Shown here piece after piece: positions 9,282-18,422 of a stretch of 64,000 nucleotides of DNA. A program made the position numbers and the translations under genes. This stretch comes from Marispirochaeta sp963667435. GTDB taxonomy: Bacteria; Spirochaetota; Spirochaetia; JC444; Marispirochaetaceae. The notes below the pieces were generated by a model that saw only the letters and a program-made list of their open reading frames with translations, had not been told where the DNA came from and made no database searches. The stretch covers positions 1,054,001-1,118,000 of the forward strand of contig OY763414.1 in the NCBI GenBank assembly GCA_963667435.1, in the 5' to 3' direction. Each line of letters starts with the position of its first letter. Position 1 is the stretch's first letter.

Positions 9282-11178
9282 ATGAAAGTCAGACAAAAAC
9301 TCCTCACACTGCTATTCCTCTATACCGCCGGGATTCTTGTTATTACCGGGATTTCAATGTATGGCTGGTCGAAAAACACAGGAGATTCAGAAATCGGTGG
9401 CAATGGGAGCAACACTGCAGATTAAATCACGGGAAGTGCAGAGTCTGATGAAAGATATTGTCTTTGACCTTTTCGCACCCAGGATATACGGGCAGCTGCG
9501 TTCCCTGACGTATTCCCCCCGTTCGGTGGTTACGCTGCGCCAATGGCAGAATGCAGTTTTTGAGTATAAAGAAACATTTCAGGAGTTCATGGCCCTCAGT
9601 TTCTTTCTGAACAGTAAAGATGAGTTTATTCGGGACCAGTATCTTACCGCATTGACCATGAACGAGCAGGCAATGAATCTGCTTAACTCCATGGAAGAGA
9701 CTCTGGTTATAGTCCGTGAGAAATACCATTCATCGGAAAATCCCTATAATGAAATGCAGAAAAATGATGCCCTTGCACCTTTTTTCCGCGAACTTCAGGA
9801 AACCTCTTACTATTTCAACAACAGCTTAGAAGGCTTTATGAGCTATTTTATAAAAACCCTGGATGAAACAGCGCAGGTATTTCGTTCCCGTATATTCATT
9901 TTGTTCCTTATCCTGGATTTTTCCATTATCTCCTTATACCTTATAATAAATCTTATGCTTGCCCGGGATGTCTCTCAGAAACTTATTCGGGTTGAGCAGA
10001 GCTTCCGTGCTGTTACCCATGGTGATTTCAGCGAACGGATGGACATAGATTCCAGAGATGAATTCGGAAACCTTTCACGCAGATTTAATATTCTTGTGGA
10101 AGATCTGAAAACCAATGTAGACAGCATATTGAACCTTTCCAGGGATGTGGGAACAGCCCTGACCGAAAGTCCTCGAATTGACGATCTGCTCTCCGTTTTT
10201 ACTCAGGCTGTAGTACAGGATACTGCAGCGGATACAGCATTTATCTATCGGGCAGGCCAGGACGGAATTGACGAGATTACTGCTGTAAGCGGACTTGAGC
10301 TCAGTTCTGATATGGAAGACTTTATTAGAAACTTCATGCAGCGAAGAATCCTGCGTCCAGGCAGCCATCTTCTGGTACGGAACACCAGTAGTATTGAAGG
10401 ATGCCCCGGGTCAATATGCTCACTTCTTGCAGCTCCGCTTACCCTTGAAACCAATCCTTTCGGTATCATCGTTTCTCTGAGGATTAATTCAGAGGAGCAG
10501 TTCTCCGATTTAGGTTCAACCAGATTCAGAACCTTTGCGGAATTTGCCTCCCTTACTCTGGACAATCATGTTAAATATCATGAACTGATGGAAAACCAGG
10601 AAGCCCGGTATCAGGCGCTGCAGTCCCAGGTAAAACCCCATTTCCTCTATAACATTCTTAACGGCATCATAGGATTGAACCGCAGAAATGATACCAAAGG
10701 GCTGGAGCAGACTGTTCTGGCACTCAAAGACATGCTGCGCTACATTCAGTCGTCATCAGCCTGAGCATCCCTGGAAGCTGAGTTTGACTGCATTGACAAG
10801 TACTGCTCCCTGCAGCAAATACGGTTCGGAAAAAGACTTCAGTACAATCTGCTCCTTGATCCGGACGCCCGGTATTTTCTGGTACCAAGACTCATACTCC
10901 AGCCCTTAGTGGAGAATACGATACTCCACGGCATCAAACCTCTGGAAAGAACCGGAACCCTCACCGTAAAGGCAAGCTTCAGAAGGCATGGAGGAGAAGA
11001 TGGAGCGCTTATTGAGATAATTGATGACGGGATCGGTTTTGACACTGCAGGAATTGAGAATAAAAGCAATATCGGTCTGCAAAACGTAATCGGCAGATTG
11101 AAAATGACATGGCCTCAAAGTCACTTCCAGATTACGAGCAGTCCTGACAATGGAACCACAGTTGCAATAGAGATATGA
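9282..11178 (+). pseudogene. LytS/YesM-type sensor histidine kinase, disrupted twice
   Basis: Reading through two lesions gives a roughly 630-aa membrane kinase: an N-terminal signal/TM helix (from ATG 9282, KVRQKLLTLLFLYTAGILVI), an extracytoplasmic region, a second TM near 9890-9960 (ILFLILDFSIISLYLI), HAMP, GAF-like domain, the His_kinase H-box SQVKPHFLYNILNGI and a HATPase with LVENTILHGI and DDGIGFD. The TM start and the rest are in different frames; one extra A in the A5 run at 9372-9376 would explain this. An in-frame TGA at 10762-10764 separates H-box from ATP-binding domain. It diverges from the rhamnose operon and abuts a response regulator, so it was probably its sugar sensor. Confidence 0.82.
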
Positions 11179-11824
11179 ATATTCTGATAGCTGATGATGA
11201 ACCTCTGGTACGCTTCTCTATCCGCGATATTCTCAACGAATTACCGTTAGCACTGAATATTTCCGAAGCAGAGTCCGGCACAGAAATGGTTGAATGTATT
11301 CGCAGCTCACATCCGGATATTGCACTTGTTGATATATGTATGCCCGGAATGAATGGACTTAATGCCATTGAAATGCTGAACTCAATTGCAAAAGAGATAA
11401 AGTGGATAATTCTCTCAGAGCACTCCGATTTTGAGTACAGCAGACAGGCACTTCGGCTGGGAGTTGTCGATTATCTGCTGAAACCTGTTGATCCGGATGA
11501 GCTATGCAGAACCATAGGCCGAACCATGAATATAATTGCTGCCGAAACCCGGGGCGAAATACCGGATATCGATCTCGAGAATGACAATGGTCAACCGAAG
11601 GATATGACAGAACTCCTGGTCCGCCATGCTCAGATTACCGCAGGCAGGCGCTCACCACTTATCTAACAAATCTGCGACTGGAAGAGTCTCGAAGGCTTTT
11701 AAAAGAACCCGGCATAAACGTAAAAGAAGCATCTACCCGACTAGGCTATTCCAGCAGCCGTCACTTCGCTCACCTTTTTCAGGAAAAATACGGAATATCG
11801 CCTTCCGAATATCAGATGAGCTGA
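11175..11824 (+). pseudogene. YesN-type response regulator with deleted AraC helix
   Basis: The receiver domain is intact: ILIADDEPLVRF with the acidic pair, DIALVDICMPGMNG with the phosphorylatable Asp, and DYLLKPVDP with the conserved Lys. Its frame ends at 11664-11666 shortly after the linker. The DNA-binding region continues in another frame as YLTNLRLEESRRLLKEP ... GYSSSRHFAHLFQEKYG and stops at 11822-11824. The first helix-turn-helix of the AraC domain (about 40-50 residues that should precede YLTNLR) is absent, so this is a deletion plus frameshift near 11620-11660, not a simple slip. Its ATG overlaps the kinase stop (ATGA). It cannot bind DNA normally. Confidence 0.82.
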
Positions 11825-11837
11825 ATTCACATAAAAA

Positions 11838-11865
11838 AACCCTCCGGCATTTCTGCAGGAGGGTT
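11838..11865 (-). terminator. Rho-independent terminator of the 2-oxoacid dehydrogenase operon
   Basis: AACCCTCC and GGAGGGTT form an 8-bp stem with a 12-base loop; on the minus strand the stem is followed by a run of seven T. It lies 29 bases after the E1 stop codon. Confidence 0.85.
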
Positions 11866-11893
11866 AAATCTATATACAATTCTAAAAATGAGC

Positions 11894-14350
11894 TTACACG
11901 CCTTCCCTGTTGCGGCGGATAATATCGCCGGTGGTTGCAACCGTGGTGGGAGTGTGTCCTGCCAGAGGCAGAATCCGCTCGTGCACGGTGTCGATGAGCC
12001 ACTCTTTCTGGGGGAAGAAGATCTCTTCCATTTCCGCAGCGGGGCTGATCCAGTTCCGGCTTCCCACAACCGCGGGAGGTGCATCCAGATAGTTGAACGC
12101 CAGGCTTGTGAGGTTGCTGGCAACATTGTGCAGGAAGCTTCCCCGCTCAACCGCATCGCTGGCAAGAACAACCTTGCCGGTCTTCTTGATTGACTCAACA
12201 ATAGGCTCGTAGTTGAGGGGGTTGATGAAGCGAAGGTCCCAGACCTCTGCAGAGATACCGTACTTGGCTTCCAGCTCGGCAGCGGCATCCATTGCCATAT
12301 AGAGGGCAGGTCCTGAAGTACAGATGGTAAGATCAGTACCGCTTCTGCGCAGTGCGGGTTCGCCTTCGGGGATCTCGTAGTAACCCTCGGGAACTCCCTC
12401 TTTCACAAACTCTTCGCCGATACCGTAGAGCTTCTGACTTTCGAAGAAGATAACCGGGTCGGTTCCGCTTAGTGCCATGTTCAGCATAGCCTTCGCATCG
12501 TAGGGTGTTGCAGGGTACATAGCCTTGAGACCGGGGATATGGGCGATCATACTGGTCCAGTCCTGGGAGTGCTGAGCACCGTACTTAGCTCCAACAGAAA
12601 CCCGCACAGTGAGGGGCATCTTAAGAATTCCCGCACTCATAGACTGCCACTTGGAAGCCTGGTTGAAGATTTCATCTCCTGCACGGCCCATAAAGTCACA
12701 GTACATCAACTCGACTACCGCCCGTCCACCGGACAGAGCGTAACCTACACCGGCACCAACGATGGCACCCTCAGAAATAGGTGAGTTGAACAATCTGTGG
12801 TAAGGCAGTGCTTCGGTAAGTCCGCGGTAAACGGCAAAAGCTCCGCCCCAGTCTCGGTTTTCCTCTCCCCATGCTGCCATGGTGGGATCGATGGAGAAAC
12901 GGTGCAGCATTGCTTCAAACAGCGCATCCCGGTAGGCATAGATTTTTGCACCGGAAAGCTTCTTGCCGTTCTCGTCAAAACCGTAGCGGCTCTTTCTCTC
13001 AAAAGACTGGATACGGGGATTCTCCGCGTAGGGAATCAGCATTTCAGGTTCACGGTCGTCGAACTTCTCAACCTTTTCGTTGGAGAACATAACAGACTCA
13101 ATGAACTCGCCGCCTACTCGGGGGCTTACATCCATATCGACTGCAAGTTCAACGATTGCTTTGACCTTCTCTTTGACTTCAGCCTGTACAGACTCGATAA
13201 AGCCCTTGTCAGCCGCTTTATTATCCAGGAGGTAGGAACCGTATTCAGCGATACAGTCGTTTGCCTCCCAGAGTTCAATCTCTTCCTTGGTCCGGTAACT
13301 GGATGCATCAGAGGGGCTGTGACCGGAGATGCGGTAGGTGATGGTGTCCATAAGAACAGGACCGCGGCCCTCTTCCAGAATCTTCTTCTTGCGCTCAATG
13401 GCGTCTGCAACCGCAAGGGGGTTGTAGCCGTCTACACGTTCGGAGTGCATGTTTTCGGGGTTTACACCGGCACCGACACGGGCAAGAACTTCGTAACCCA
13501 TGGTTTCACCGGCGGTCTGTCCACCCATACCGTAGAAGTTGTTGAAGAAGTTGATCAGTACGGGAGGTGCTCCGCCGATCTCCTTGTCCCAGAGGGTACG
13601 GTACTGATCCATGGCGGCAAACATCATGCCTTCCCATACAGGACCGCATCCCATGGATGCATCACCGATATTTCCGATTACGATACCGGGTTTGCGGTTA
13701 ACTCTCTTGTAGAGTGCAGCACCGACGCTGATGTCGCCGGACCCGCCGACAAGGGCGTTGTTGGGCATGGAACCGAAGGGGGTAAAGAAGGTGTGCATGG
13801 ACCCGCCAAGACCCTTGTTGAATCCGTTCTCCTTGGCGAAGATCTCGGCAAGCGCACCATAAAGAACAAACTTTTCAGCAAGTTCCTTAACAGAACCCTT
13901 GTGGTCTTTCTCGACAACCCGCAGGGTTGCTCCGCCCATAAAGCCTTCCATGATCTTGGTCAGCTCGGCATCGGGCAGCTTGTGTACCGCGGAGAAACAT
14001 TTGGCAAGTATTTCACCATGGGAACGGTGAGAACCAAAAAGCTGGTCCTCTACACTTAGGTTGTAACACTGCCCTACTGCGGCCGATTCCTGTCCGATGG
14101 AAAGGTGAGCAGGCCCCTTGTGATTGTATTCGATACCCGCATAGCTTCCCATCTTCTTGAACTCATCAAGCATTGTTTCAAACTCGCGGATAAAAAACAT
14201 ATCCCGGTAGATGGTCTTGAGACCGTCAACGCCGTACTTCTTTTTCTCTTTTTCGAAGTCGCTTACATAAGCGTTTACGGGGATATCCTTGATTTTCAGT
14301 TTTGAAGGCTTACGGACAACCTTCGGATCAACGGTAATTGACTTAGGCAT
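11894..14350 (-). CDS. 2-oxoacid (pyruvate-type) dehydrogenase E1, alpha/beta fusion
   Basis: An 818-aa thiamine-diphosphate enzyme in which the alpha (about 1-430) and beta (about 470-818) subunits are fused. The alpha part shows MFFIREFETML, GPAHLSIGQESAAVG, and the TPP motif IGNIGDASMGCGPVWEG followed by NNFYGMGGQT; GDA replaces the canonical GDG. HSPSDASSYRT is the phosphorylation-loop region. The beta part has the catalytic-site GEENRDWGGAF, FNSPISEGAIVGAGVG and VELMYCDFMGRAGDE. It decarboxylates a 2-oxoacid and passes the acyl group to E2. Pyruvate is the default guess; acetoin or branched-chain substrates are not excluded. It is the last gene of the operon, 13 bases after lpdA. Confidence 0.88.
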   Translation of the reverse strand: MPKSITVDPKVVRKPSKLKIKDIPVNAYVSDFEKEKKKYGVDGLKTIYRDMFFIREFETMLDEFKKMGSYAGIEYNHKGPAHLSIGQESAAVGQCYNLSVEDQLFGSHRSHGEILAKCFSAVHKLPDAELTKIMEGFMGGATLRVVEKDHKGSVKELAEKFVLYGALAEIFAKENGFNKGLGGSMHTFFTPFGSMPNNALVGGSGDISVGAALYKRVNRKPGIVIGNIGDASMGCGPVWEGMMFAAMDQYRTLWDKEIGGAPPVLINFFNNFYGMGGQTAGETMGYEVLARVGAGVNPENMHSERVDGYNPLAVADAIERKKKILEEGRGPVLMDTITYRISGHSPSDASSYRTKEEIELWEANDCIAEYGSYLLDNKAADKGFIESVQAEVKEKVKAIVELAVDMDVSPRVGGEFIESVMFSNEKVEKFDDREPEMLIPYAENPRIQSFERKSRYGFDENGKKLSGAKIYAYRDALFEAMLHRFSIDPTMAAWGEENRDWGGAFAVYRGLTEALPYHRLFNSPISEGAIVGAGVGYALSGGRAVVELMYCDFMGRAGDEIFNQASKWQSMSAGILKMPLTVRVSVGAKYGAQHSQDWTSMIAHIPGLKAMYPATPYDAKAMLNMALSGTDPVIFFESQKLYGIGEEFVKEGVPEGYYEIPEGEPALRRSGTDLTICTSGPALYMAMDAAAELEAKYGISAEVWDLRFINPLNYEPIVESIKKTGKVVLASDAVERGSFLHNVASNLTSLAFNYLDAPPAVVGSRNWISPAAEMEEIFFPQKEWLIDTVHERILPLAGHTPTTVATTGDIIRRNREGV

Positions 14351-14362
14351 TTAAGATGCTCC

Positions 14363-15703
14363 TTACTTGATTTCCCAAACCGCATCGCGGATGACTTCCG
14401 CAATGGCCGGATGGGGAAAAATAATTTCCTTGATTTCCTCTACCCGCAGTTCAGCCTCAATCATAGTGGCAACCGCAGGAATCATTTCGGAGGCGACGCC
14501 TCCCATAATATTTACACCCAGAAGCACGCCGGTTTCGGCATGAACCAGGACCTTACACATACCCGGCTCCCGCTTACCGTACTCTGCAAGAAAACGGCCG
14601 TTGGCACGCATCTGCACGCTGGCGGTTTTTACGGGGAGCCCTTTGGCTTTGGCTTCTTTCTCGGTAAGACCGCAGCCTGAAGCTTCCGGCAGGGTGTAGA
14701 GCGCCCAGGGAATGGCGTTGTAACGCATTCTGTCCTCTTTTCCGAGGATAGTGTTTACCGCAACTTCCGCCATACGGCTTGCGGAGTGGGCCAGCAGGCT
14801 TGTTCCGGTTACATCTCCAGCGGCATATACGCCGGGAAGGTTGGTGCGCATCTTTTCGTCAACCTTGATTCCGGTGCGGGTGATATCCAGCCCTGCTTCG
14901 GTGAATCCCTCGAGGTTGGGACGGCGGCCGACACTCATGAGTACCAGATCTGCCTCAACTTCCACAGACTTGCCGTCTTTTTCGTAGGTTACGCCTTTTT
15001 TGGAAATTCCCGTAACCTTTGCGGAAGTTACAAAGTTTACCCCGCCCAGGGCTTTGCGCATGGCCTTGGCAAACTCGTCGTCCATAAGGGGAAGGATCTC
15101 GTCCATCATCTCAACAACGGTTACCTCAACTCCCACAGATGAGAAATAGCAGGCAAACTCAACGCCGATTACACCACCGCCGATTACCGCAAGCTTTTTC
15201 GGCAGCTTGTCGATAGCAAGGATTCCCCGGTTGGTAACCACATTGTCCCCGTCAAATCCTGGAATCGGGGGTACCGCTGCGGTGGATCCGGTAGCGATAA
15301 GAACGTTTTTACCCTTATAGGTATTGCCGTCCACAGTGATGGAGCGGTCGGAGTTCATAACCGCAGAACCTTTAACAACCTCTACCTTGTTCTTCTTCAT
15401 CAGGTAGGCGATTCCGGCTCTGAGAGTATCGATGGTTTCCTGCTTCCAGGCCATGGCGGTCTTTATGTCATATTTTGCACCACTGACGGTTACACCAAAA
15501 CGCTCGGACTCCAGGGAGTGAACATAGTGCTTGGCTCCTGCCAGAAGGCTCTTGGTGGGGATACATCCGTAGTTGGTACACTCTCCGCCCATTTCATGTT
15601 TTTCTATTAGAAGGACCTTCAGCCCCTCCGCACCGGCACGTTCGGCGGCAATGTATCCGCCGGGGCCGGCTCCGATTACGATTAAATCAAATTCCTGGCT
15701 CAT
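14363..15703 (-). CDS. lpdA: Dihydrolipoyl dehydrogenase (E3)
   Basis: A 446-aa FAD-dependent pyridine nucleotide-disulfide oxidoreductase. The FAD-binding GAGPGG is at residues 11-16, the redox disulfide is C42/C47 in ECTNYGCIPTK (most E3s have TCLNVGC), the NAD-binding GGGVIGVEFA lies near 175 and the C-terminal catalytic pair is H431/E436 in FPHPAIAEVI. It re-oxidises dihydrolipoamide on the neighbouring E2 and makes NADH. Located between E2 and E1 with short gaps and its own ribosome site (AGGAG), it is part of the operon-encoded complex. Confidence 0.95.
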   Translation of the reverse strand: MSQEFDLIVIGAGPGGYIAAERAGAEGLKVLLIEKHEMGGECTNYGCIPTKSLLAGAKHYVHSLESERFGVTVSGAKYDIKTAMAWKQETIDTLRAGIAYLMKKNKVEVVKGSAVMNSDRSITVDGNTYKGKNVLIATGSTAAVPPIPGFDGDNVVTNRGILAIDKLPKKLAVIGGGVIGVEFACYFSSVGVEVTVVEMMDEILPLMDDEFAKAMRKALGGVNFVTSAKVTGISKKGVTYEKDGKSVEVEADLVLMSVGRRPNLEGFTEAGLDITRTGIKVDEKMRTNLPGVYAAGDVTGTSLLAHSASRMAEVAVNTILGKEDRMRYNAIPWALYTLPEASGCGLTEKEAKAKGLPVKTASVQMRANGRFLAEYGKREPGMCKVLVHAETGVLLGVNIMGGVASEMIPAVATMIEAELRVEEIKEIIFPHPAIAEVIRDAVWEIK

Positions 15704-15724
15704 TATTGAGTACTCCTCTTATCT

Positions 15725-17068
15725 TTAATCCGCCAGTGCAAGACGGAAGTTGGCGATTTCCGCAGCGACAGCCTTCAGAAACTTGGCTCCCGGTGCACCG
15801 TCTACGGCACGGTGGTCGATGGTAAGGGACAGGGCAATATGGGGAACAAAATCAACACCCTCTGCACCCTGAACAGCCTTAAGGTCGATTCCACCTACTC
15901 CGAGGATTCCCACCTGAGGAGCATTCAGAACCGGAGTAAAGTGTCCAACACCCATGGCTCCGAGGTTGGAAATAGTGAAGGTTCCGCCGGAAAGCTCATC
16001 GGGGGTGATGTTTCCTTCCACACAGGCTTTTCCGAGGCGTTTTGCCTCAGCAGAAATAGCCTTGAGAGAAAGTCTGCTGGCATTGCGGATTACCGGAACC
16101 ATAAGGCCTTTGTCGGTATCAACGGCAAAACCGATGTGTACATCTCCGTACTCAACAATCTTGTCGGGGAACATTTCCGCATTCATAAAGCTATAGGCAG
16201 GAAGAACCCGGCTTACAGCGTAGATAACCATATCGTTAAGGGTTACACCGCCCATGCCCATTGTCTCCGGAGCAGCCTTGCACTGCTTGCGGTAGGCCTG
16301 CAGTTCCCGTGCGTCGGCAACGGCATTCATGGTGAGCTGTGCAGTGGTCTGCAAAGAAGCATGCATGCGTTCTGCAATAACCTTGCGAACACCCTTGAGG
16401 GGGATTTCCCGGTTTTCACCGGCTGGAATATCAACAGTGGATACTGCTGCCGCCGCTGCGGTTCCAAGATCGGAGGAGAGGATTCTTCCACCGATACCGG
16501 TGCCCCGTGCGGGAGCAGTAAGACCGGCTGCAATACCTGCTTTGGCTGCGGGGCTTACAGAGACAGAAGGCTGTGCTGTAAGAACGTCTTTCTCGATAAT
16601 CCGTCCTCCGGGGCCGCTGCCTGTAAGACCTGCAAGGCTTACGCCTTTATCTGCTGCTGCCTTCTTTGCCCGGGGAGAAGCAAAAACCTTTCCATCCGGA
16701 GCTGCAGCCTGAACGGGTGCTGCAGTCGGAGCGGGAGCTGCAGCGGAAGTTGCCTCTGCAACAGGAGCTGCAGCAGGTGCCGGTGCAGCTGATGCTGCGC
16801 CTGCGGGTGCCATGGAGGAGACATCCTCTCCGGCTGTACCTACAGCAGCAATAACAGTAAGAACAGGAACATCATCCCCTTCTTCAAAAAACCGTTTAAC
16901 CAGAACACCATCTGCGGGTGCTTCAATTTCAAAGGTGGCCTTATCGGTTTCTACCTCACAAACGATATCGCCGGTGGAAACCTGGTCGCCTTCATTTTTG
17001 CGCCATTCCAGGATAACGCAGGATTCCACGCTGTTTCCCTGGCGGGGCATTAAAATTTCAGTAGCCAT
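15725..17068 (-). CDS. Dihydrolipoamide acyltransferase (E2)
   Basis: A 447-aa core of the 2-oxoacid dehydrogenase complex. One lipoyl domain at the N-terminus carries the lipoylated Lys43 in ETDKAT. A long Ala/Pro-rich flexible linker (about 80-120) leads to an E3/E1-binding domain with SPRAKKAAADKG and GPGGRIIEKDV, a second partly repeated binding-type segment (PARGTGIGGRILSSD), and the catalytic domain ending in IDHRAVDG (418-424) with its catalytic His. The second GIGGRI segment looks like an internal partial duplication of the peripheral subunit-binding region. It is the first enzyme gene after the DeoR regulator. Confidence 0.92.
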   Translation of the reverse strand: MATEILMPRQGNSVESCVILEWRKNEGDQVSTGDIVCEVETDKATFEIEAPADGVLVKRFFEEGDDVPVLTVIAAVGTAGEDVSSMAPAGAASAAPAPAAAPVAEATSAAAPAPTAAPVQAAAPDGKVFASPRAKKAAADKGVSLAGLTGSGPGGRIIEKDVLTAQPSVSVSPAAKAGIAAGLTAPARGTGIGGRILSSDLGTAAAAAVSTVDIPAGENREIPLKGVRKVIAERMHASLQTTAQLTMNAVADARELQAYRKQCKAAPETMGMGGVTLNDMVIYAVSRVLPAYSFMNAEMFPDKIVEYGDVHIGFAVDTDKGLMVPVIRNASRLSLKAISAEAKRLGKACVEGNITPDELSGGTFTISNLGAMGVGHFTPVLNAPQVGILGVGGIDLKAVQGAEGVDFVPHIALSLTIDHRAVDGAPGAKFLKAVAAEIANFRLALAD

Positions 17069-17139
17069 GTATACTCTCCTCTTAGTTCTTTTCTTTGCAT
17101 ATAATCAAACACAACCGCCGACAAACCTCGACGGAAAAA

Positions 17140-17895
17140 TCACACTCGTTTAACATCAAGCCCCGCGTCCACAAGACGTGCTGAAACCTCATCGGACATA
17201 CCGGAATCCGTAATAATCCGGGTATACCCGGAAAGGGGCAGCATTCGCACAAAGCCGGATCGGCCGTACTTGGCGGAATCTGCTACCAGAAAACATTCAG
17301 CAGCCTGCAGGGCCATGCGCTTGTTGACCTCTGCACCCTCCACAAGATGGGTACTGCTGCCGTTTTCCAGGCTGAAGCCGTCGGTACCCAGGAAAGCCTT
17401 GCGCACATGAAACTCTTCCAGTTCACGCAGGGCGATTGGTCCCACAAGGCTCTCAGTAGCCGGTCGGAACTCACCGCCGATTACCGTGAGATGAAGCTGA
17501 GGATTCATCCGGGCATAGGGAATAAGGAGGGTGGAGTTGGTAACTACATGCAGATCCCTTTTTCCCAGAAGAAACTTGACAATCAGGGCCGTGGTGGTTC
17601 CAGCCTCAATCATAATGGTATCGCCGTCCTGCACCAGGTCTGCCGCTGCCTTGGCAATGCGCACTTTCTCATCGGGACTGGTCCGGTTTCGCTCCATGAT
17701 GCTGGAATGAAACACCGGCATGGCACCACCATGGGTACGGACAAGAAAGCCTTTCTCCTCAAGAGAAGAGAGATCACTTCTGGCGGTAACCCGGGAAACC
17801 GAAAGCTCCTCGGCAATGGCCGCAACACTTACAGAGGCATCCTCTGAAAGCAGTGTCAATATCTGTCGTTCCCGTTCCGTCAATCCTGAATCCAT
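17140..17895 (-). CDS. DeoR-family repressor of the dehydrogenase operon
   Basis: A 251-aa regulator with an N-terminal winged HTH (LTERERQILTLLSEDASVSV, then SRVTARSDLSSLEEKG) and a DeoRC sensor domain with the conserved IEAGTTT and VVTNS motifs and a FLGTDGF segment; this domain typically binds a sugar phosphate. ATG 17895 is preferred to a GTG five codons upstream because GGGAG lies six bases before it. It is transcribed in the same direction as, and 71 bases ahead of, the E2 gene, so it probably represses itself and the complex. The effector cannot be read from sequence. Confidence 0.87.
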   Translation of the reverse strand: MDSGLTERERQILTLLSEDASVSVAAIAEELSVSRVTARSDLSSLEEKGFLVRTHGGAMPVFHSSIMERNRTSPDEKVRIAKAAADLVQDGDTIMIEAGTTTALIVKFLLGKRDLHVVTNSTLLIPYARMNPQLHLTVIGGEFRPATESLVGPIALRELEEFHVRKAFLGTDGFSLENGSSTHLVEGAEVNKRMALQAAECFLVADSAKYGRSGFVRMLPLSGYTRIITDSGMSDEVSARLVDAGLDVKRV

Positions 17896-17949
17896 ACCAC
17901 TCCCGTGCACGCAGACTATCGAAAAGCTTGGCTTTAACCTTCACTTTAC

Positions 17950-17992
17950 TTTCGATTATATTTCGTTTTAGTTTCCATGACAAGACTTTTCG
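17950..17992. promoter_or_regulatory. Possible DeoR operator repeats upstream of the repressor
   Basis: TTTCG occurs at 17950-17954, 17961-17965 and 17988-17992; the first two are 11 bases apart, one helical turn, in an AT-rich stretch 55-100 bases upstream of the deoR-type gene. DeoR/AgaR-type proteins often recognise TTTCG-containing direct repeats. This is pattern reading only. Confidence 0.4.
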
Positions 17993-18175
17993 CTTTATTA
18001 TTGGTTTTCTTACGATAAAAAGACGTAAAATGAAGTCAAAAAGGGGAAATCCTTATTTACAGCCCTTCGTGGCACGGTTATCTCACTCCTTGTCCCCGCC
18101 CCTTCGCAGCGACTTTCCTCCCGTCCCTCATCCAAGGCCTTTCGCGGCAAGTTTTCTCCCGACCCTCATCACCGG

Positions 18176-18266
18176 CCCTTCTCCCAGAGGGAGAAGGGAG
18201 AAAGAAAAAGATGCGTATCCCCCCTCTCCCTCAGGGAAATGGGGGGCAAGGGGGTAGAGGGGGTAT
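18176..18266. repeat. GC-rich double palindrome in a 527-bp gene-poor gap
   Basis: The stretch 17896-18422 holds no gene I can support. Within it 18176-18198 is a perfect 10-bp stem (CCCTTCTCCC/GGGAGAAGGG) with a 3-base loop. 18217-18227 and 18256-18266 pair with one mismatch and enclose a CCC-TCA-GGG hairpin and several G runs. Preceding it are degenerate copies of a CCCTCAT/CCCTTCG-type phrase (18060-18180). It has the look of a REP-like palindromic repeat. No ORF, promoter or terminator T-run is associated with it. Confidence 0.55.
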
Positions 18267-18422
18267 GAGGAGAAGGGCTGCCGCTGTATAGATTCATAAA
18301 AGTTATTTCCAACACCCAGGACCTGTTCTATAATTCCTGCAGAACGATTTCTCTCTGCCTGACTGCACTCGGGGTATACAGTGAAATCTGAATAAATTTA
18401 TTTCTGCAACGGTGACTAAGAG

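Noticed and set aside
10762..10764. In-frame TGA in the kinase (and 20137-20139) as selenocysteine codons
   Set aside because: No SECIS-like hairpin follows at the required distance, the positions are not redox sites in these families, and both genes carry other lesions.
12797..14059. Plus-strand ORF of 420 aa opposite the E1 gene
   Set aside because: Mirror frame of a highly conserved, high-codon-bias gene; residues are His/Val/Gly-rich without any recognisable domain.
16660..16830. Repetitive GCAGC/TGCAG-rich tract as a DNA repeat
   Set aside because: It encodes the Ala/Pro-rich flexible linker of E2, which explains the low complexity.
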